Assembly (NCBI RefSeq): GCF_030209475.1
Contig: NZ_JARVRW010000011.1
Coordinates: 62,001 to 126,000 of the forward strand
DNA from: Microbacterium sp. lyk4-40-TSB-66
Lineage (GTDB): Bacteria > Actinomycetota > Actinomycetes > Actinomycetales > Microbacteriaceae
Length of the DNA stretch: 64,000 nt
Reading direction: 5' to 3'
Position numbers and translations under genes: made by a program. Positions 41,979 to 51,000 of the stretch are shown here, piece by piece. Positions within the stretch are counted from its first letter, which is position 1, and every line of letters begins with the position of its first letter. The notes under the pieces were generated by a model. That model saw only the letters and a list, made by a program, of their open reading frames with translations, searched no databases and was not told where the DNA came from.

Positions 41979-42329
41979 ATGAACCAGCGACTCCTCACCG
42001 ACGGTGTCGGCGACGGGCGGTGCATTCACCCGTGGTGCGTCACCGCGCACGGAGCCACGGTGCACCCCGACGACGAGGATCACCGCAGCGCGGGTGTCGC
42101 CCTGACGGTGACGGCCCGAAGGGCGGAGGATCACGGCCCCGGGCGCGAGACCGAGCTCGAACTCGGCGCACTTCGCCGCGCGGGGGAGTCCGAGACGTGG
42201 ATCGTCATCGAGACGGGGATCGGTGCGTCGTTGGCGCTGACGCGCGACGGGGCGAGGCTCCTGCAGCGACGGCTGCACGACGAGATCGGGCCCGGCGGGA
42301 TCCTCGGCCGAGACGGCGACGGGCACTGA
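41979..42329 (+). CDS. DUF6907-like small protein
   Basis: 116 residues. The CIHPWCVTAHG segment with a following DEDHRSAGVAL block resembles the actinobacterial DUF6907 family, often found next to XRE regulators. The Cys/His pattern suggests metal binding. Start ATG 41979 retains the conserved N-terminus; GTG 41919 would add 20 unsupported residues. It converges with tatC with only 16 bp between. Confidence 0.7.
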   Translation: MNQRLLTDGVGDGRCIHPWCVTAHGATVHPDDEDHRSAGVALTVTARRAEDHGPGRETELELGALRRAGESETWIVIETGIGASLALTRDGARLLQRRLHDEIGPGGILGRDGDGH

Positions 42330-42345
42330 GCCGTCGCCGCACAGG

Positions 42346-43143
42346 TCACGCGGTCGAGCGCGCGCGGCGCGCTGCCCGCCGGTCGTGCACCCATGTCCAT
42401 GCCGCCGCGCCGACGTAGAGCACGCAGAGCGGTAGAGCGATGATCCCCATGCTCATCAGGTCAGCGGGCGGCGTCACCGCCGCCGAGAAGACGACGATCA
42501 CGACGAGCGCGACGCGCCAGCCCCGCACGACGCTGCGGGCGCTGAGCACGCCGACCGCGTTGAGGGCGATGATCGCCAGTGGCGACACGAAGGCCAGGCC
42601 GACACCGATCACGAGCTTGAGGAGGAAATCGAAGTACTGGCTCGCCGTGAGCATGGTCGTCGAACCCGACGGCGCGAAGCCGGCGAGCAACTCGACGATC
42701 TGCGGCACGATCACCCATGCGAAGCAGGCGCCGCCGAGGAACAACGGCACGGCCAGGCCGACGAACGTGACGCCGGTGCGTCGTTCGCGCGAGGTGAGCC
42801 CCGGCACGAGGAATGCCCAGGCCTGAGCGATCCACACCGGCGACGCGAGCACGATGCCGACCGTCATCGCGATCTTGAACCGCAGATCGAACGCCTCGCC
42901 GATGCGGGTGAAGTTGAGCCCCGTCATCGAGGGGCCGTGCACGTGGGAGAGCGGATCGGCGGCCGCCGCGATGAGGGCGTCCGACAGCGCGAAGCCGACC
43001 ACCCCACCGATCACGATGGCGACCGCGGCGATCGCCAGACGCTTGCGCAACTCGGACAGATGGGACAGGAGGGGCATGGCCCCTCCTGTCCCATCTGTCG
43101 AACGCGGCTTGCGCGGACGGCGAGCCTTCGGAGCCCGCGTCAC
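42346..43143 (-). CDS. tatC: Sec-independent translocase protein TatC
   Basis: 265 residues with six helices and TatC hallmarks: HLSELRKRL near residue 28, NFTRIGEAFDLRFK, and the FAPSGS/LTASQYFDF region. With TatA/TatB it exports folded proteins bearing twin-arginine signals, here possibly including the secreted GH32. GTG 43143 overlaps the tatA stop by 4 bp, giving coupled translation. Confidence 0.96.
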   Translation of the reverse strand: MTRAPKARRPRKPRSTDGTGGAMPLLSHLSELRKRLAIAAVAIVIGGVVGFALSDALIAAAADPLSHVHGPSMTGLNFTRIGEAFDLRFKIAMTVGIVLASPVWIAQAWAFLVPGLTSRERRTGVTFVGLAVPLFLGGACFAWVIVPQIVELLAGFAPSGSTTMLTASQYFDFLLKLVIGVGLAFVSPLAIIALNAVGVLSARSVVRGWRVALVVIVVFSAAVTPPADLMSMGIIALPLCVLYVGAAAWTWVHDRRAARRARSTA

Positions 43144-43367
43144 GTCGTGGACGACGACCCGGGCCGGGTGCGGTCCGGGTCTGCGGGCGTGGTGGGCTCG
43201 TCGTCACCCGTTGCGGCCGTGTCCTTGCTCTCGGTGCGCAGGATGCGCACCGACTCGCCGACGCTCTTGGCCAGCCCGGGGAGCTTCGCCGCGCCGAACA
43301 GCAGCAGGACGACGGCGAGGATGAGGAGGAGGTGCCAGCCGGAGAATGCGTTCCCGAAGATGCCCAT
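43140..43367 (-). CDS. tatA: Sec-independent translocase protein TatA
   Basis: 75 residues: N-terminal helix (MGIFGNAFSGWHLLLILAVV), an FG motif and amphipathic helix (LFGAAKLPGLAKSVGESVRIL), and a Pro/Asp/Thr tail. It forms the Tat pore with TatC. ATG 43367 has AAAGG upstream; a longer frame exists but is unneeded. Confidence 0.95.
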   Translation of the reverse strand: MGIFGNAFSGWHLLLILAVVLLLFGAAKLPGLAKSVGESVRILRTESKDTAATGDDEPTTPADPDRTRPGSSSTT

Positions 43368-43588
43368 GACGACCTTTCGTGTGGGGGGGTCAAGTGCCCA
43401 TGTTCGACCGGACGCGCGGGCGATCGTCGAAGACGACCGCAACCTCGCCCGTCGGCATCCGGGATATCACCCCGTGGAGCGGATGTCGGCGCCGGGCCGC
43501 GGTGGACGCTGGTCGAGGGGGTATCCGTTTGACTGGGCGCCGAAGCGACCGTCGCACGGACGGGGTCGCGCTGTCGCGAAAGGGAACC

Positions 43589-44254
43589 GTGGGGGGCAAC
43601 CGCATCGTCGTCGTCTGTACGGCCAACATGATCCGTTCGCCCTTCATCGCCGGGCTGCTTTCGTCACGGCTCTCGGTGATGACCGATGATGCTCCGCAGG
43701 TCGAGAGCGCGGGAACCGCGGCGCGGCCGGGCGACGAAGCGGCGTCCGAGGTCGTCGGCCTCGGGCGCACCTTCGGACTCGAGCTCTCCGCTCATCGCAC
43801 GCGTCGTCTCGCCGACGGTGTCCTCGCGACCGGCGACACGGTGCTGTGCGCCGAACGCGCCCACCGCAGGGTGGTGCTCGATCTGCGGCCCGACCTGCTC
43901 TCGAGCGTGTTCACGGTGCGGGAGTTCGCGCGTCTCGTGGACGACGAGGCCGTGCAGGCTGCGGCGTCCGACTGGGCCGGGCTCGTCCGCGCGGCGTCGC
44001 GGGCGCGTCTGGCCGGGCGGACGGCGGTCGATGACGTCGACGACGTCATCGACCCGGTCGGTCGGCCCGCGGAGGTGTGGACCGAGTTCGAGCGCCAGGC
44101 CACCCGGGCCGTCTCGACGATCCTGGGGGCGATGGCGGGACTGCCCGCACTCGGATCTCCGCTCGAGACGACACAGCGCGTCGCCGGCACGCGTCGGGAG
44201 TACCGCACCCGCCACGGTGTGCCGGCGAGCCGCCGCGCGGCGCGGAGGGGTTGA
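43589..44254 (+). CDS. Low-molecular-weight protein-tyrosine-phosphatase-like protein
   Basis: 221 residues. The P-loop near the start (VVVCTANMIRSPF) keeps the C(X)5R(S) catalytic pattern with C10 and R16, and DDVDDVIDPVG near residue 160 supplies an Asp-Pro acid. It resembles the phosphatases that act on BY-kinases of exopolysaccharide systems. The family usually has CTGNICRS, so NMI is a variant. GTG 43589 follows AAAGGG; one base separates its stop from the TatB-like start. Confidence 0.8.
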   Translation: MGGNRIVVVCTANMIRSPFIAGLLSSRLSVMTDDAPQVESAGTAARPGDEAASEVVGLGRTFGLELSAHRTRRLADGVLATGDTVLCAERAHRRVVLDLRPDLLSSVFTVREFARLVDDEAVQAAASDWAGLVRAASRARLAGRTAVDDVDDVIDPVGRPAEVWTEFERQATRAVSTILGAMAGLPALGSPLETTQRVAGTRREYRTRHGVPASRRAARRG

Positions 44255-44255
44255 G

Positions 44256-45005
44256 ATGTTCGGGATCGAGCTCGACAAGCTCATCTTCGTCGGCGTTCTG
44301 ATCGGGCTGATCGTGGGGCCCTCGCGCCTCGTCGAATGGCGTCGGAAGCTCCCGCAGATGGTCGGACGAGTGCATGCCCTGTACCAGCAGGGCAGAGCCC
44401 AGGTCACCCGCGATCTCGACGACATGGCTCCCGATTGGCGCGAATACGATCCGCGGCAACTGCATCCCCGACGCATCCTGCGCGAGCTGGGAGCCGACGT
44501 GCGCAGAGCGGCGGAGAGCGACGGCGAGCGGGTGGAACGTGACTCTCCGACGGGTGAATCACGGGTTGAGCCGACGGCGCAGGCCCGCAACGAGCAGAAC
44601 CCCCGTGAGGCTGCCAGCGGCGTTGGCGACGACGTCGAAGATGCTGCTGACGCGGGCCGGCAGGAGGAGTCCCTGGGCGATCTCGACGAGCGTCGGAACG
44701 CCCCAGGCGATGACCAGGACCGCCCAGGCATGTCGCGGCAGGAGAGGCGCCAGGAGGCCGCCGAACGGAAGGAAGAGCAGCACGTTCAGACCGAAATCCA
44801 CCTCCCGCCCGTTGGCGGAGGGGAAGAGGCGGAACGCGAGGCGGAAGACCAGGTCCGCATCCCGGTCGAGATGGGTGGGCGACAGGAGGATGACCGCGAG
44901 GAGCACGAGATAGATCGCCGCGGCGACGATCCCGAGCCGACCGACGGTCCTGACGGTCCGACGGTCTCCGGAGTGATGCGGGACGGAAAGCACGCCACAC
45001 CGTAA
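44256..45005 (+). CDS. TatB-like protein with abnormal C-terminal extension
   Basis: The first 90 or so residues (MFGIELDKLIFVGVLIGLIVGPSRLVEWRRKLPQ ...) match a TatB/TatA-type single helix plus amphipathic segment. The frame then stays open to 45005 (249 residues), crossing the VanZ-like gene in antisense. From about 44536 third-position G/C falls and residues become Glu/Asp/Arg/Gln-rich, the pattern of a shadow frame, so the natural stop may have been lost. ATG 44256 has GGAGGGG upstream. Confidence 0.65.
   Translation: MFGIELDKLIFVGVLIGLIVGPSRLVEWRRKLPQMVGRVHALYQQGRAQVTRDLDDMAPDWREYDPRQLHPRRILRELGADVRRAAESDGERVERDSPTGESRVEPTAQARNEQNPREAASGVGDDVEDAADAGRQEESLGDLDERRNAPGDDQDRPGMSRQERRQEAAERKEEQHVQTEIHLPPVGGGEEAEREAEDQVRIPVEMGGRQEDDREEHEIDRRGDDPEPTDGPDGPTVSGVMRDGKHATP
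44559..44993 (-). CDS. VanZ-like membrane protein
   Basis: 144 residues with four helices and VanZ-type segments (PSANGREVDFGLNVLLFLPFG, SSIFDVVANAAGSLTG). The family is linked to glycopeptide tolerance or anion transport; role here unknown. GTG 44993 lies 5 bases after a -10-like TACGGT (44999-45004), suggesting a leaderless mRNA. It lies almost wholly antisense to the TatB-like extension. Confidence 0.8.
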   Translation of the reverse strand: MLSVPHHSGDRRTVRTVGRLGIVAAAIYLVLLAVILLSPTHLDRDADLVFRLAFRLFPSANGREVDFGLNVLLFLPFGGLLAPLLPRHAWAVLVIAWGVPTLVEIAQGLLLPARVSSIFDVVANAAGSLTGVLLVAGLRRRLNP

Positions 45006-45040
45006 GCGCAGCCGCGCACCGTCGACGCGCCGCGCGCGAC

Positions 45041-47047
45041 TCAGCCGCGACGGGTGAAGCCGCGGCGCACGATCCTCAGCAGTCCGAGGAAGCCGAAGAG
45101 CCCGACGACGGCGCCCAGGACGGCGAAGAGGGTGATCGACCCACCCAGAACGGGTCCTCCGCCCGCGATGACGAGGACCACGGCGATCACCACGGCCGCG
45201 ATCGAGACGAGCGTCGACGCGATCTCGCCGGTCGCGCGTCCGAGGATGTCGCTGATGTCGGAGCCGTCCTGTCCGCGCAGAGTGATGCCGATCGAGCCGT
45301 TCTCGGCGCCCGTCAGGAGAGCGTCGAGCCGACGGGGCACCTGCTCGAGGCGCGCGAGGGCGATCACGGACTGGGCTTGGAGGTCGGTCGCCATCCGCGA
45401 GAGCGACAGGGTGCGCCGCAGCAACGTGGGCATGAGCGGCAGGGCCCGACCGGCCATGTCGAAGTCGTCGACGAGCACCCGCAGACACCCCTCGAGGGTG
45501 GCGAAGCTGCGGAAGGCGGAGGCCAGCTCGCCCGGCAGCGCGATGCGGTGCTGCCGGATGACGTCGACCATCCGCGTGAAGATCGATCCGTGTCCGGTCG
45601 TGCGCAGGTGCTCGGTCGTGAGGACCACGCCCACGTCGTGGCGGAAGGCGTCGAAGTCGAGATCATCGGGGACGTCGACGATGAGGAGGAGCGCATCGGC
45701 GGCGGCGACGTCGTTCTCGCTGAGCGCGGCCAGCAGCAGGGCGGTCAGTTGCTGTCGCCGACTGCGTTCGATGATCCCCACGGCGCCGAAGTCGATCATC
45801 CCGAGGGTCCCGTCGGCCCGCAGGAGCACGTTGCCCGGGTGCAGGTCGGCGTGGAACACGCCGTAGACGAGGATCTGTTCGATCACCGTCGACATGAGCA
45901 CCTGCGCGAGACGGTCGCGTTGCTCGGCATCCATCGCCGAGAGCCTGTCGGCGGAGTCGCTCAGCGCCGCGCCGTCGACGAGTTCCATCGTCAGCACCCG
46001 CTGATGGGACGCGGCCGGGAAGACACGCGGCGCCGTGACGACACCGCGTCGGCCGGGCTCCGCGCGGTCGATCTCGTCGAGGGTCGCTCCGATCATCGAC
46101 GTGTTGCGCGCTTCGATGCGGTAGTCGAGCTCCTCGAGCAGGGTGGCGGTGAACCCGCGCGCAACGGCCTCGAGACGCAGGTCGCGGCCGACACGGGTGC
46201 GCGCCTCGGTGCGGTGTGCCAGGCGGCCGATGATGTCGGCATCCGCCTCGACCTGGGCGCGTGCCGCGGGGCGCTGCACCTTCACGACCACGCGCGTGCC
46301 GTCCAAGAGGCGCGCCCGGTGGACCTGCGCGACGGAGGCGGCGGCGAGGGGAGTGGGGTCCACCTCGGCGAACACCTCGTCGATCGCGGCTCCGAGGTCC
46401 GCCTCGATGACCTGTCGCACCGTCGACCACGGCAGCGTCGTGGCGTTCGTCTGCAGGGATGCCAGTGCGCTGAGGTAGGGCTCGGGAACGAGGTCGCGGC
46501 GGGTCGAGAGCACCTGGCCGAGTTTGACGAAGCTCACCCCCGCGTCGTTGATCGTCGCCACGATGGCGTTGGCTCGCTCCTCGGACGTGCTCAACTGCTC
46601 TTCGACCCGGGAGCGGCCACCGTGGAACAGCCAGCCCACACCGTGTCGTGAGGCGATGGTGAGGATCTCGAGGTACCGGCGCGTGCGCTTGCGCTGACGC
46701 AACGCCGCGCGGACGAGGTCGACGGGGTTGGGCAACGCACGCGTGGGGAAGATCGCCTCGCTCGCGACCAGCGCCGCGACGCCGAGGGCGAATACCCAGG
46801 CGAGGGACAGGGCGACGAGCCCCACCCACAGCCAGACGTCTTCGGCGGGGATCGTGTCTCCCGCCGCGGTGAGACCCGTCTGCCTCAGGGTCCACGCCGC
46901 CGACGGCACCCCCAACACGAACACCAGCAGACCCACCACGATGCTCCGCGGCCACCCCACCGCCGTGCCGATGATGCGGCGCGCGACGAAGCCGACGAGC
47001 ACGGCCGAGACGACGGCGGAGATCGAGATGAGGATGCTGGCGACCAC
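45041..47047 (-). CDS. ABC1/UbiB-family atypical kinase (AarF-like)
   Basis: 668 residues. The kinase motifs are FVKLGQVLSTRRD (KxGQ, about 175), AAASVAQVHRA (Ala-rich loop), FHADLHPGN (about 397) and IDFGAVG. Two helices at the N-terminus and two at the C-terminus anchor it in the membrane. UbiB-type ATPases act in isoprenoid-quinone or lipid handling. GTG 47047 lies 6 bases after TACGCT (47054-47059), a leaderless start. Confidence 0.92.
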   Translation of the reverse strand: MVASILISISAVVSAVLVGFVARRIIGTAVGWPRSIVVGLLVFVLGVPSAAWTLRQTGLTAAGDTIPAEDVWLWVGLVALSLAWVFALGVAALVASEAIFPTRALPNPVDLVRAALRQRKRTRRYLEILTIASRHGVGWLFHGGRSRVEEQLSTSEERANAIVATINDAGVSFVKLGQVLSTRRDLVPEPYLSALASLQTNATTLPWSTVRQVIEADLGAAIDEVFAEVDPTPLAAASVAQVHRARLLDGTRVVVKVQRPAARAQVEADADIIGRLAHRTEARTRVGRDLRLEAVARGFTATLLEELDYRIEARNTSMIGATLDEIDRAEPGRRGVVTAPRVFPAASHQRVLTMELVDGAALSDSADRLSAMDAEQRDRLAQVLMSTVIEQILVYGVFHADLHPGNVLLRADGTLGMIDFGAVGIIERSRRQQLTALLLAALSENDVAAADALLLIVDVPDDLDFDAFRHDVGVVLTTEHLRTTGHGSIFTRMVDVIRQHRIALPGELASAFRSFATLEGCLRVLVDDFDMAGRALPLMPTLLRRTLSLSRMATDLQAQSVIALARLEQVPRRLDALLTGAENGSIGITLRGQDGSDISDILGRATGEIASTLVSIAAVVIAVVLVIAGGGPVLGGSITLFAVLGAVVGLFGFLGLLRIVRRGFTRRG

Positions 47048-47069
47048 GGGGTCAGCGTAGCCTCCGCGA

Positions 47070-47258
47070 TCAGCCGATTAGGGGGAGTGCGCAGTCCGGA
47101 CACCGCCAGGCAAAGGCGCGACCCGCCTGCCAGGGCTCGCAGGTGCGCAAGCAGCGAGGGCAGTGCGGCGCGAACCCGAGGGCCCCGTCGACGAGGTCGT
47201 CGGCATCGGCCTCGTCGGCGGCGCCCCGGACGGGGAGGGGGAGCGGGGTGGTGTCCAT
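47070..47258 (-). CDS. Small zinc-ribbon-like protein
   Basis: 62 residues ending in two CxxC knuckles (CPRC ... CPDC) separated by about 17 residues, a rubredoxin/zinc-ribbon-like pattern. ATG 47258 follows GAGGAGAACC. Function unknown; possibly a nucleic-acid-binding or metal-storage mini-protein. Confidence 0.7.
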   Translation of the reverse strand: MDTTPLPLPVRGAADEADADDLVDGALGFAPHCPRCLRTCEPWQAGRAFAWRCPDCALPLIG

Positions 47259-47358
47259 GGTTCTCCTCGGTGTGACATGCACATCTTGACATGCGGATGC
47301 CGGGGAACGGACGTTATCCCCAGGGTGCCCGCCGGCGGCACCCCCTCACCGACCCGAC

Positions 47359-47583
47359 TCAGTGGCGCAGGTCGCGGAACGTCTTCTTCGCGCGCTTCTC
47401 GGCCGCTGCGGCGGCCTTCTTCGCGGCCTTGTGACGGCGCTTGCGCGCACGGGGGTCGTTCCACAGGCGGACGACCTGATGTCCCACCGATTCCCGGTTC
47501 TTCACCTGGACCCTCGAGGTGCGGGTGCCCACCACGTAGGCGATGAGCGCGACGGCGCCGATCACGATGATTCTGTTGCGCAT
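47359..47583 (-). CDS. Small basic membrane protein
   Basis: 74 residues: one N-terminal helix (RIIVIGAVALIAYVVGTRTS) then a Lys/Arg/Ala-rich amphipathic region ending KTFRDLRH. It may bind anionic lipids or nucleic acid at the membrane. Function unknown. Confidence 0.7.
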   Translation of the reverse strand: MRNRIIVIGAVALIAYVVGTRTSRVQVKNRESVGHQVVRLWNDPRARKRRHKAAKKAAAAAEKRAKKTFRDLRH

Positions 47584-47719
47584 GGCATCCTCCGTTCGGA
47601 CGAGGTGATCCCGCTCGCCGTCTCGTCCCCGATGGGGAGGCGGATGGGCTCGTCATAAAGGAGACGTGTCGAGCACGCGAATCGTCACGCCCGCCGTCGA
47701 TGCATCCTGCACCACGCAA

Positions 47720-47751
47720 GAGACGCCCCGACCGAACGGTCGGGGCGTCTC
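47720..47751 (-). terminator. Terminator of the UDP-glucose dehydrogenase gene
   Basis: A nearly perfect palindrome (15 paired bases per arm, minimal GAAC loop) lies 17 bp after the stop codon. Confidence 0.85.
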
Positions 47752-47767
47752 GTCGACGGCGGGTCGG

Positions 47768-49093
47768 TCAGGGGCGACCCATGCCGAAGTAAGTCCATCC
47801 CGCTGCGCGCCACGCGGCGGGGTCGAGGCAGTTGCGGCCGTCCACCACGACCAGCCCGCGGGCGAGCGACGCGGCGTGCTCGGGGGAGAGCTCGCGCCGG
47901 TACTCGTCCCACTCCGTGACGACGATGACGGCGTCGGCGTCGCGCAGGGTCGCGTCGAGGTCCTCCTCGTACGTCAACTGGGGGTGGATGCGACGCGCGT
48001 TCTCGATCGCGGCGGGGTCGGTCAGCGTGACGCGGGCGCCGAGGCCGTGCAGACGCACCGCGACGTCGAGCGCGGGGGAGTCGCGGATGTCGTCGCTGTG
48101 CGGCTTGAAGGCCGCGCCGAGCACGGCGATCTTCTTCTCGAACACGCTGCCGCCGAGCGCATCGGTGGTGAGCTCGACGGCACGGTCGCGCCGACGCAGG
48201 TTGATCGCGTCGATCTCGCGCAGGAAGGCGACGGACTCGCCGCGGCCGAGCTCCTCGGCCCGCGCCGAGAAGGCGCGGATGTCCTTCGGCAGGCACCCGC
48301 CGCCGAAGCCGATCCCCGCGCCGAGGAAGCGTCGCCCGATGCGGGCGTCGTGACCGATGGCGTCGGCCAGCGTCGTGACGTCGGCCCCGGTGACCTCGGC
48401 GATCTCGGCGATGGCGTTGATGAAGCTGATCTTGGTCGCCAGGAACGCGTTGGCCGAGACCTTCACGAGCTCGGCCGTGGCGTAGTCGGTGACGATGAAG
48501 GGCGTGCCCTTGGCGATGGAGGGGTGGTAGACCTCGCGCAGCACCTGGGCCGTGCGCTCGCCCTCGGCGGACGGAGCGCCGTTCTCGGTGGGCACGCCCG
48601 CCACGAGGCGGTCGGGGTCGATGGTGTCCTGCACGGCCCAGCCCTCGCGGAGGAACTCCGGGTTCCACACCAGGGTGGCGCCGCGCTCGGCCACGCGGGG
48701 AGCGAGGCGAGCGGCGGTGCCGACGGGGACCGTGGACTTGCCGGCGACGATGTCGCCGTCGCTGAGGTAGGGCACCAGGCCGTCGATCGCGGCATCCACG
48801 TAGGTGAGGTCGGCGGCGTGCCCGCCGGCCTGCTGCGGGGTGCCGACGCCCACGAAGTGGACCTTCGCGCCCTGCGCGGCGGCCATGTCGGTGGTGAACG
48901 ACAGGCGGCCCGACGCGATGCCCTCGGTGAGGATCTCCTGCAGGCCGGGCTCGAAGAAGGGCGCCTGGCCCTTCGACAGGACGTCGATCTTGCGCTCATC
49001 GACGTCGATGCCGACGACCTCGTGACCGATGGATGCCATGGCCGCGGCGTGCACGGCTCCCAAATAACCGCAACCAACTACAGACAGACGCAC
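47768..49093 (-). CDS. ugd: UDP-glucose 6-dehydrogenase
   Basis: 441 residues: N-terminal NAD-binding motif VVGCGYLG, catalytic cysteine near residue 264 in GFGGGCLPKD, and the central KVSANAFLATKISFINAI helix. It makes UDP-glucuronate by two-step oxidation, a precursor for acidic exopolysaccharide. The start is GTG 49093. It lies 75 bp downstream of a polyprenyl glycosylphosphotransferase on the same strand, probably one transcript. Confidence 0.95.
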   Translation of the reverse strand: MRLSVVGCGYLGAVHAAAMASIGHEVVGIDVDERKIDVLSKGQAPFFEPGLQEILTEGIASGRLSFTTDMAAAQGAKVHFVGVGTPQQAGGHAADLTYVDAAIDGLVPYLSDGDIVAGKSTVPVGTAARLAPRVAERGATLVWNPEFLREGWAVQDTIDPDRLVAGVPTENGAPSAEGERTAQVLREVYHPSIAKGTPFIVTDYATAELVKVSANAFLATKISFINAIAEIAEVTGADVTTLADAIGHDARIGRRFLGAGIGFGGGCLPKDIRAFSARAEELGRGESVAFLREIDAINLRRRDRAVELTTDALGGSVFEKKIAVLGAAFKPHSDDIRDSPALDVAVRLHGLGARVTLTDPAAIENARRIHPQLTYEEDLDATLRDADAVIVVTEWDEYRRELSPEHAASLARGLVVVDGRNCLDPAAWRAAGWTYFGMGRP

Positions 49094-49168
49094 GATGGAA
49101 GCCTTTCGGAGGGGTGTCGTCCCGCGCCGGCGGCGCCGGCACTCGGGAAAGGGAACGGGGTGGAAGTC

Positions 49169-50716
49169 TTACGCGGCGGTCTCGCCCGGCGCGAGCGCGG
49201 CGCGGGCGGTCCTACCCAGGATGACGAAGTCTCCGAGCAGGGTCCAATTCTCGACGTACGAAAGGTCGAGACGAACCGACTCCTCCCAGGACAGCGAGGA
49301 GCGCCCGCTGACCTGCCACAGACCGGTGATGCCCGGCTTGGCGAGGAACCGCCGGTGCACGTGGTCGGCGTAGACGGCGACCTCCGAAGGAAGCGGAGGA
49401 CGCGGGCCGACCAGAGACATCGAGCCCCCGATGACGTTGAACAGCTGGGGGAGCTCGTCGAGGCTGTACTTGCGCATGACGCGACCGATCGGCGTCACCC
49501 GCGGGTCGTTCTTCATCTTGAAGAGGACCTCGTTGCCCGAGTCGCGCTGCTGCTCGGCGAGCTGGGCGAGCAGCTCCTCGGCGTTGACCACCATCGAGCG
49601 GAACTTGATCATCGTGAACTCGCGGCCGCGGAAACCCACGCGTGTCTGCCGGAAGAAGATCGGACCGTCGCTGGAGAGACGGACCGAGAGCATGAGGAAG
49701 ACCAGGAGCGGGCTCAACAGGACGACACCCACCGACGCGGCGGTGAGGTCGACCGTGCGCTTGAGGAAGCTCTGACCGCGGGAGAACTTCGGGGTTTCCA
49801 CGTGGATGAGAGGAAGGCCCGCGACGGGGCGTGTGTGCAGGCGGGGACCGGCGATGTCGACGATGCTCGGGGCGAGCACGAGGTGCTGACGCCCGGCCTC
49901 GAGGCTCCACGAGATCTCTTTGACCTTGTCGGCGGGCAGTTCGTCGGCGCTCGTGACGGCGACGGTGTCGGCGCCGGTGACCTCGAGGGCGCGGGACACG
50001 TCTCCCACGTGACCCATGACCGGGATGTCCGTGCCGGGGATGACGTCGGCGATCTTGCCGTTCGGGACGCAGGCGCCGACCACGCGATAGCCCGCGCTGG
50101 GCATCCGGGCGAACTCGCGCGCCAACTGGGTGACCGAGGTCAGCGACCCGACGAGCAGGACGTTCGCGGAGTAGCGCCCCTTCGAGCGCTGCACGATCAG
50201 CCACTGGCGCCAGACCCACCGGGTGAAGAGGAGGACGGCGATCCCCAACGGGAGGCTGATGAGGAGGTACCCGCGGGCGATGTCGATCTGGGTGAGGAAG
50301 GCGATGATCGCGACGGCGCCGAAGAGGCGGAAACTCGCGTCGGCGATCCGGACGTACTCGGCCGACCCGGTTCCGATGACCCGGTCGCTGCGCGACTCGA
50401 CGAAGGCGAGGGCCCACATCCAGGTCACCACGAGGATGGCGGAGAACGCCCAGTACGACAGGTCGGTGATGCGCCCGTCGTTTCGCGCGGCGAGCTGGGC
50501 GTTGCCGAGACCGAACCAGAGCAGCTGCGTGCCGTAGACGACCCAGGCGAGCGACAGGAGGTCGGTGATCACCAGGGCGCGGCGGTACGTGCGGCGCCAG
50601 GGATCGCGACGGTACATCGGGGTGGGGCTGTCGGTCGTGGGCGGCGCCGATGTCGTCTCGGCGACCGGCGGGTGCGAACCCGACACCGATGCGCTGCCGC
50701 GAAGGTCCACTGTCAC
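49169..50716 (-). CDS. Exopolysaccharide polyprenyl glycosylphosphotransferase, paralogue
   Basis: 515 residues: five N-terminal helices, central domain, and C-terminal transferase motifs (KFRSMVVNAEELL, KNDPRVTPIGRVMRK, DELPQLFNVIGGSMSLVGPRP). It primes an exopolysaccharide repeat unit on undecaprenyl phosphate. It shares long blocks with the gene at 39789-41258 and therefore probably arose by duplication. GTG 50716. Its partner gene downstream is ugd. Confidence 0.93.
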   Translation of the reverse strand: MTVDLRGSASVSGSHPPVAETTSAPPTTDSPTPMYRRDPWRRTYRRALVITDLLSLAWVVYGTQLLWFGLGNAQLAARNDGRITDLSYWAFSAILVVTWMWALAFVESRSDRVIGTGSAEYVRIADASFRLFGAVAIIAFLTQIDIARGYLLISLPLGIAVLLFTRWVWRQWLIVQRSKGRYSANVLLVGSLTSVTQLAREFARMPSAGYRVVGACVPNGKIADVIPGTDIPVMGHVGDVSRALEVTGADTVAVTSADELPADKVKEISWSLEAGRQHLVLAPSIVDIAGPRLHTRPVAGLPLIHVETPKFSRGQSFLKRTVDLTAASVGVVLLSPLLVFLMLSVRLSSDGPIFFRQTRVGFRGREFTMIKFRSMVVNAEELLAQLAEQQRDSGNEVLFKMKNDPRVTPIGRVMRKYSLDELPQLFNVIGGSMSLVGPRPPLPSEVAVYADHVHRRFLAKPGITGLWQVSGRSSLSWEESVRLDLSYVENWTLLGDFVILGRTARAALAPGETAA

Positions 50717-51000
50717 GACCTATGCCTCCCCCCGATCGACCTGCGTCGATCCCACCTCGCGAACACTAACAGGCCAATGTCACCCGCAGATTCACCCGTC
50801 GGATGTCTTCATACGCCCGAAACGTGAACGGGAAGCGCGCGCTGCGCGCTCGCGGGGGACGTATTCGCTCGCGTTCCGGTCTTCCCCTACACTCGGGCGC
50901 GCGTCAGCTCGATCACTCCGGCGTGCGCCGGAGCGGCTCGACCGGCGCGGGATCCCCGTGCTCGGGGCCAGCCGTGTCAGTCGTCCGAGAAGGGGCATCC

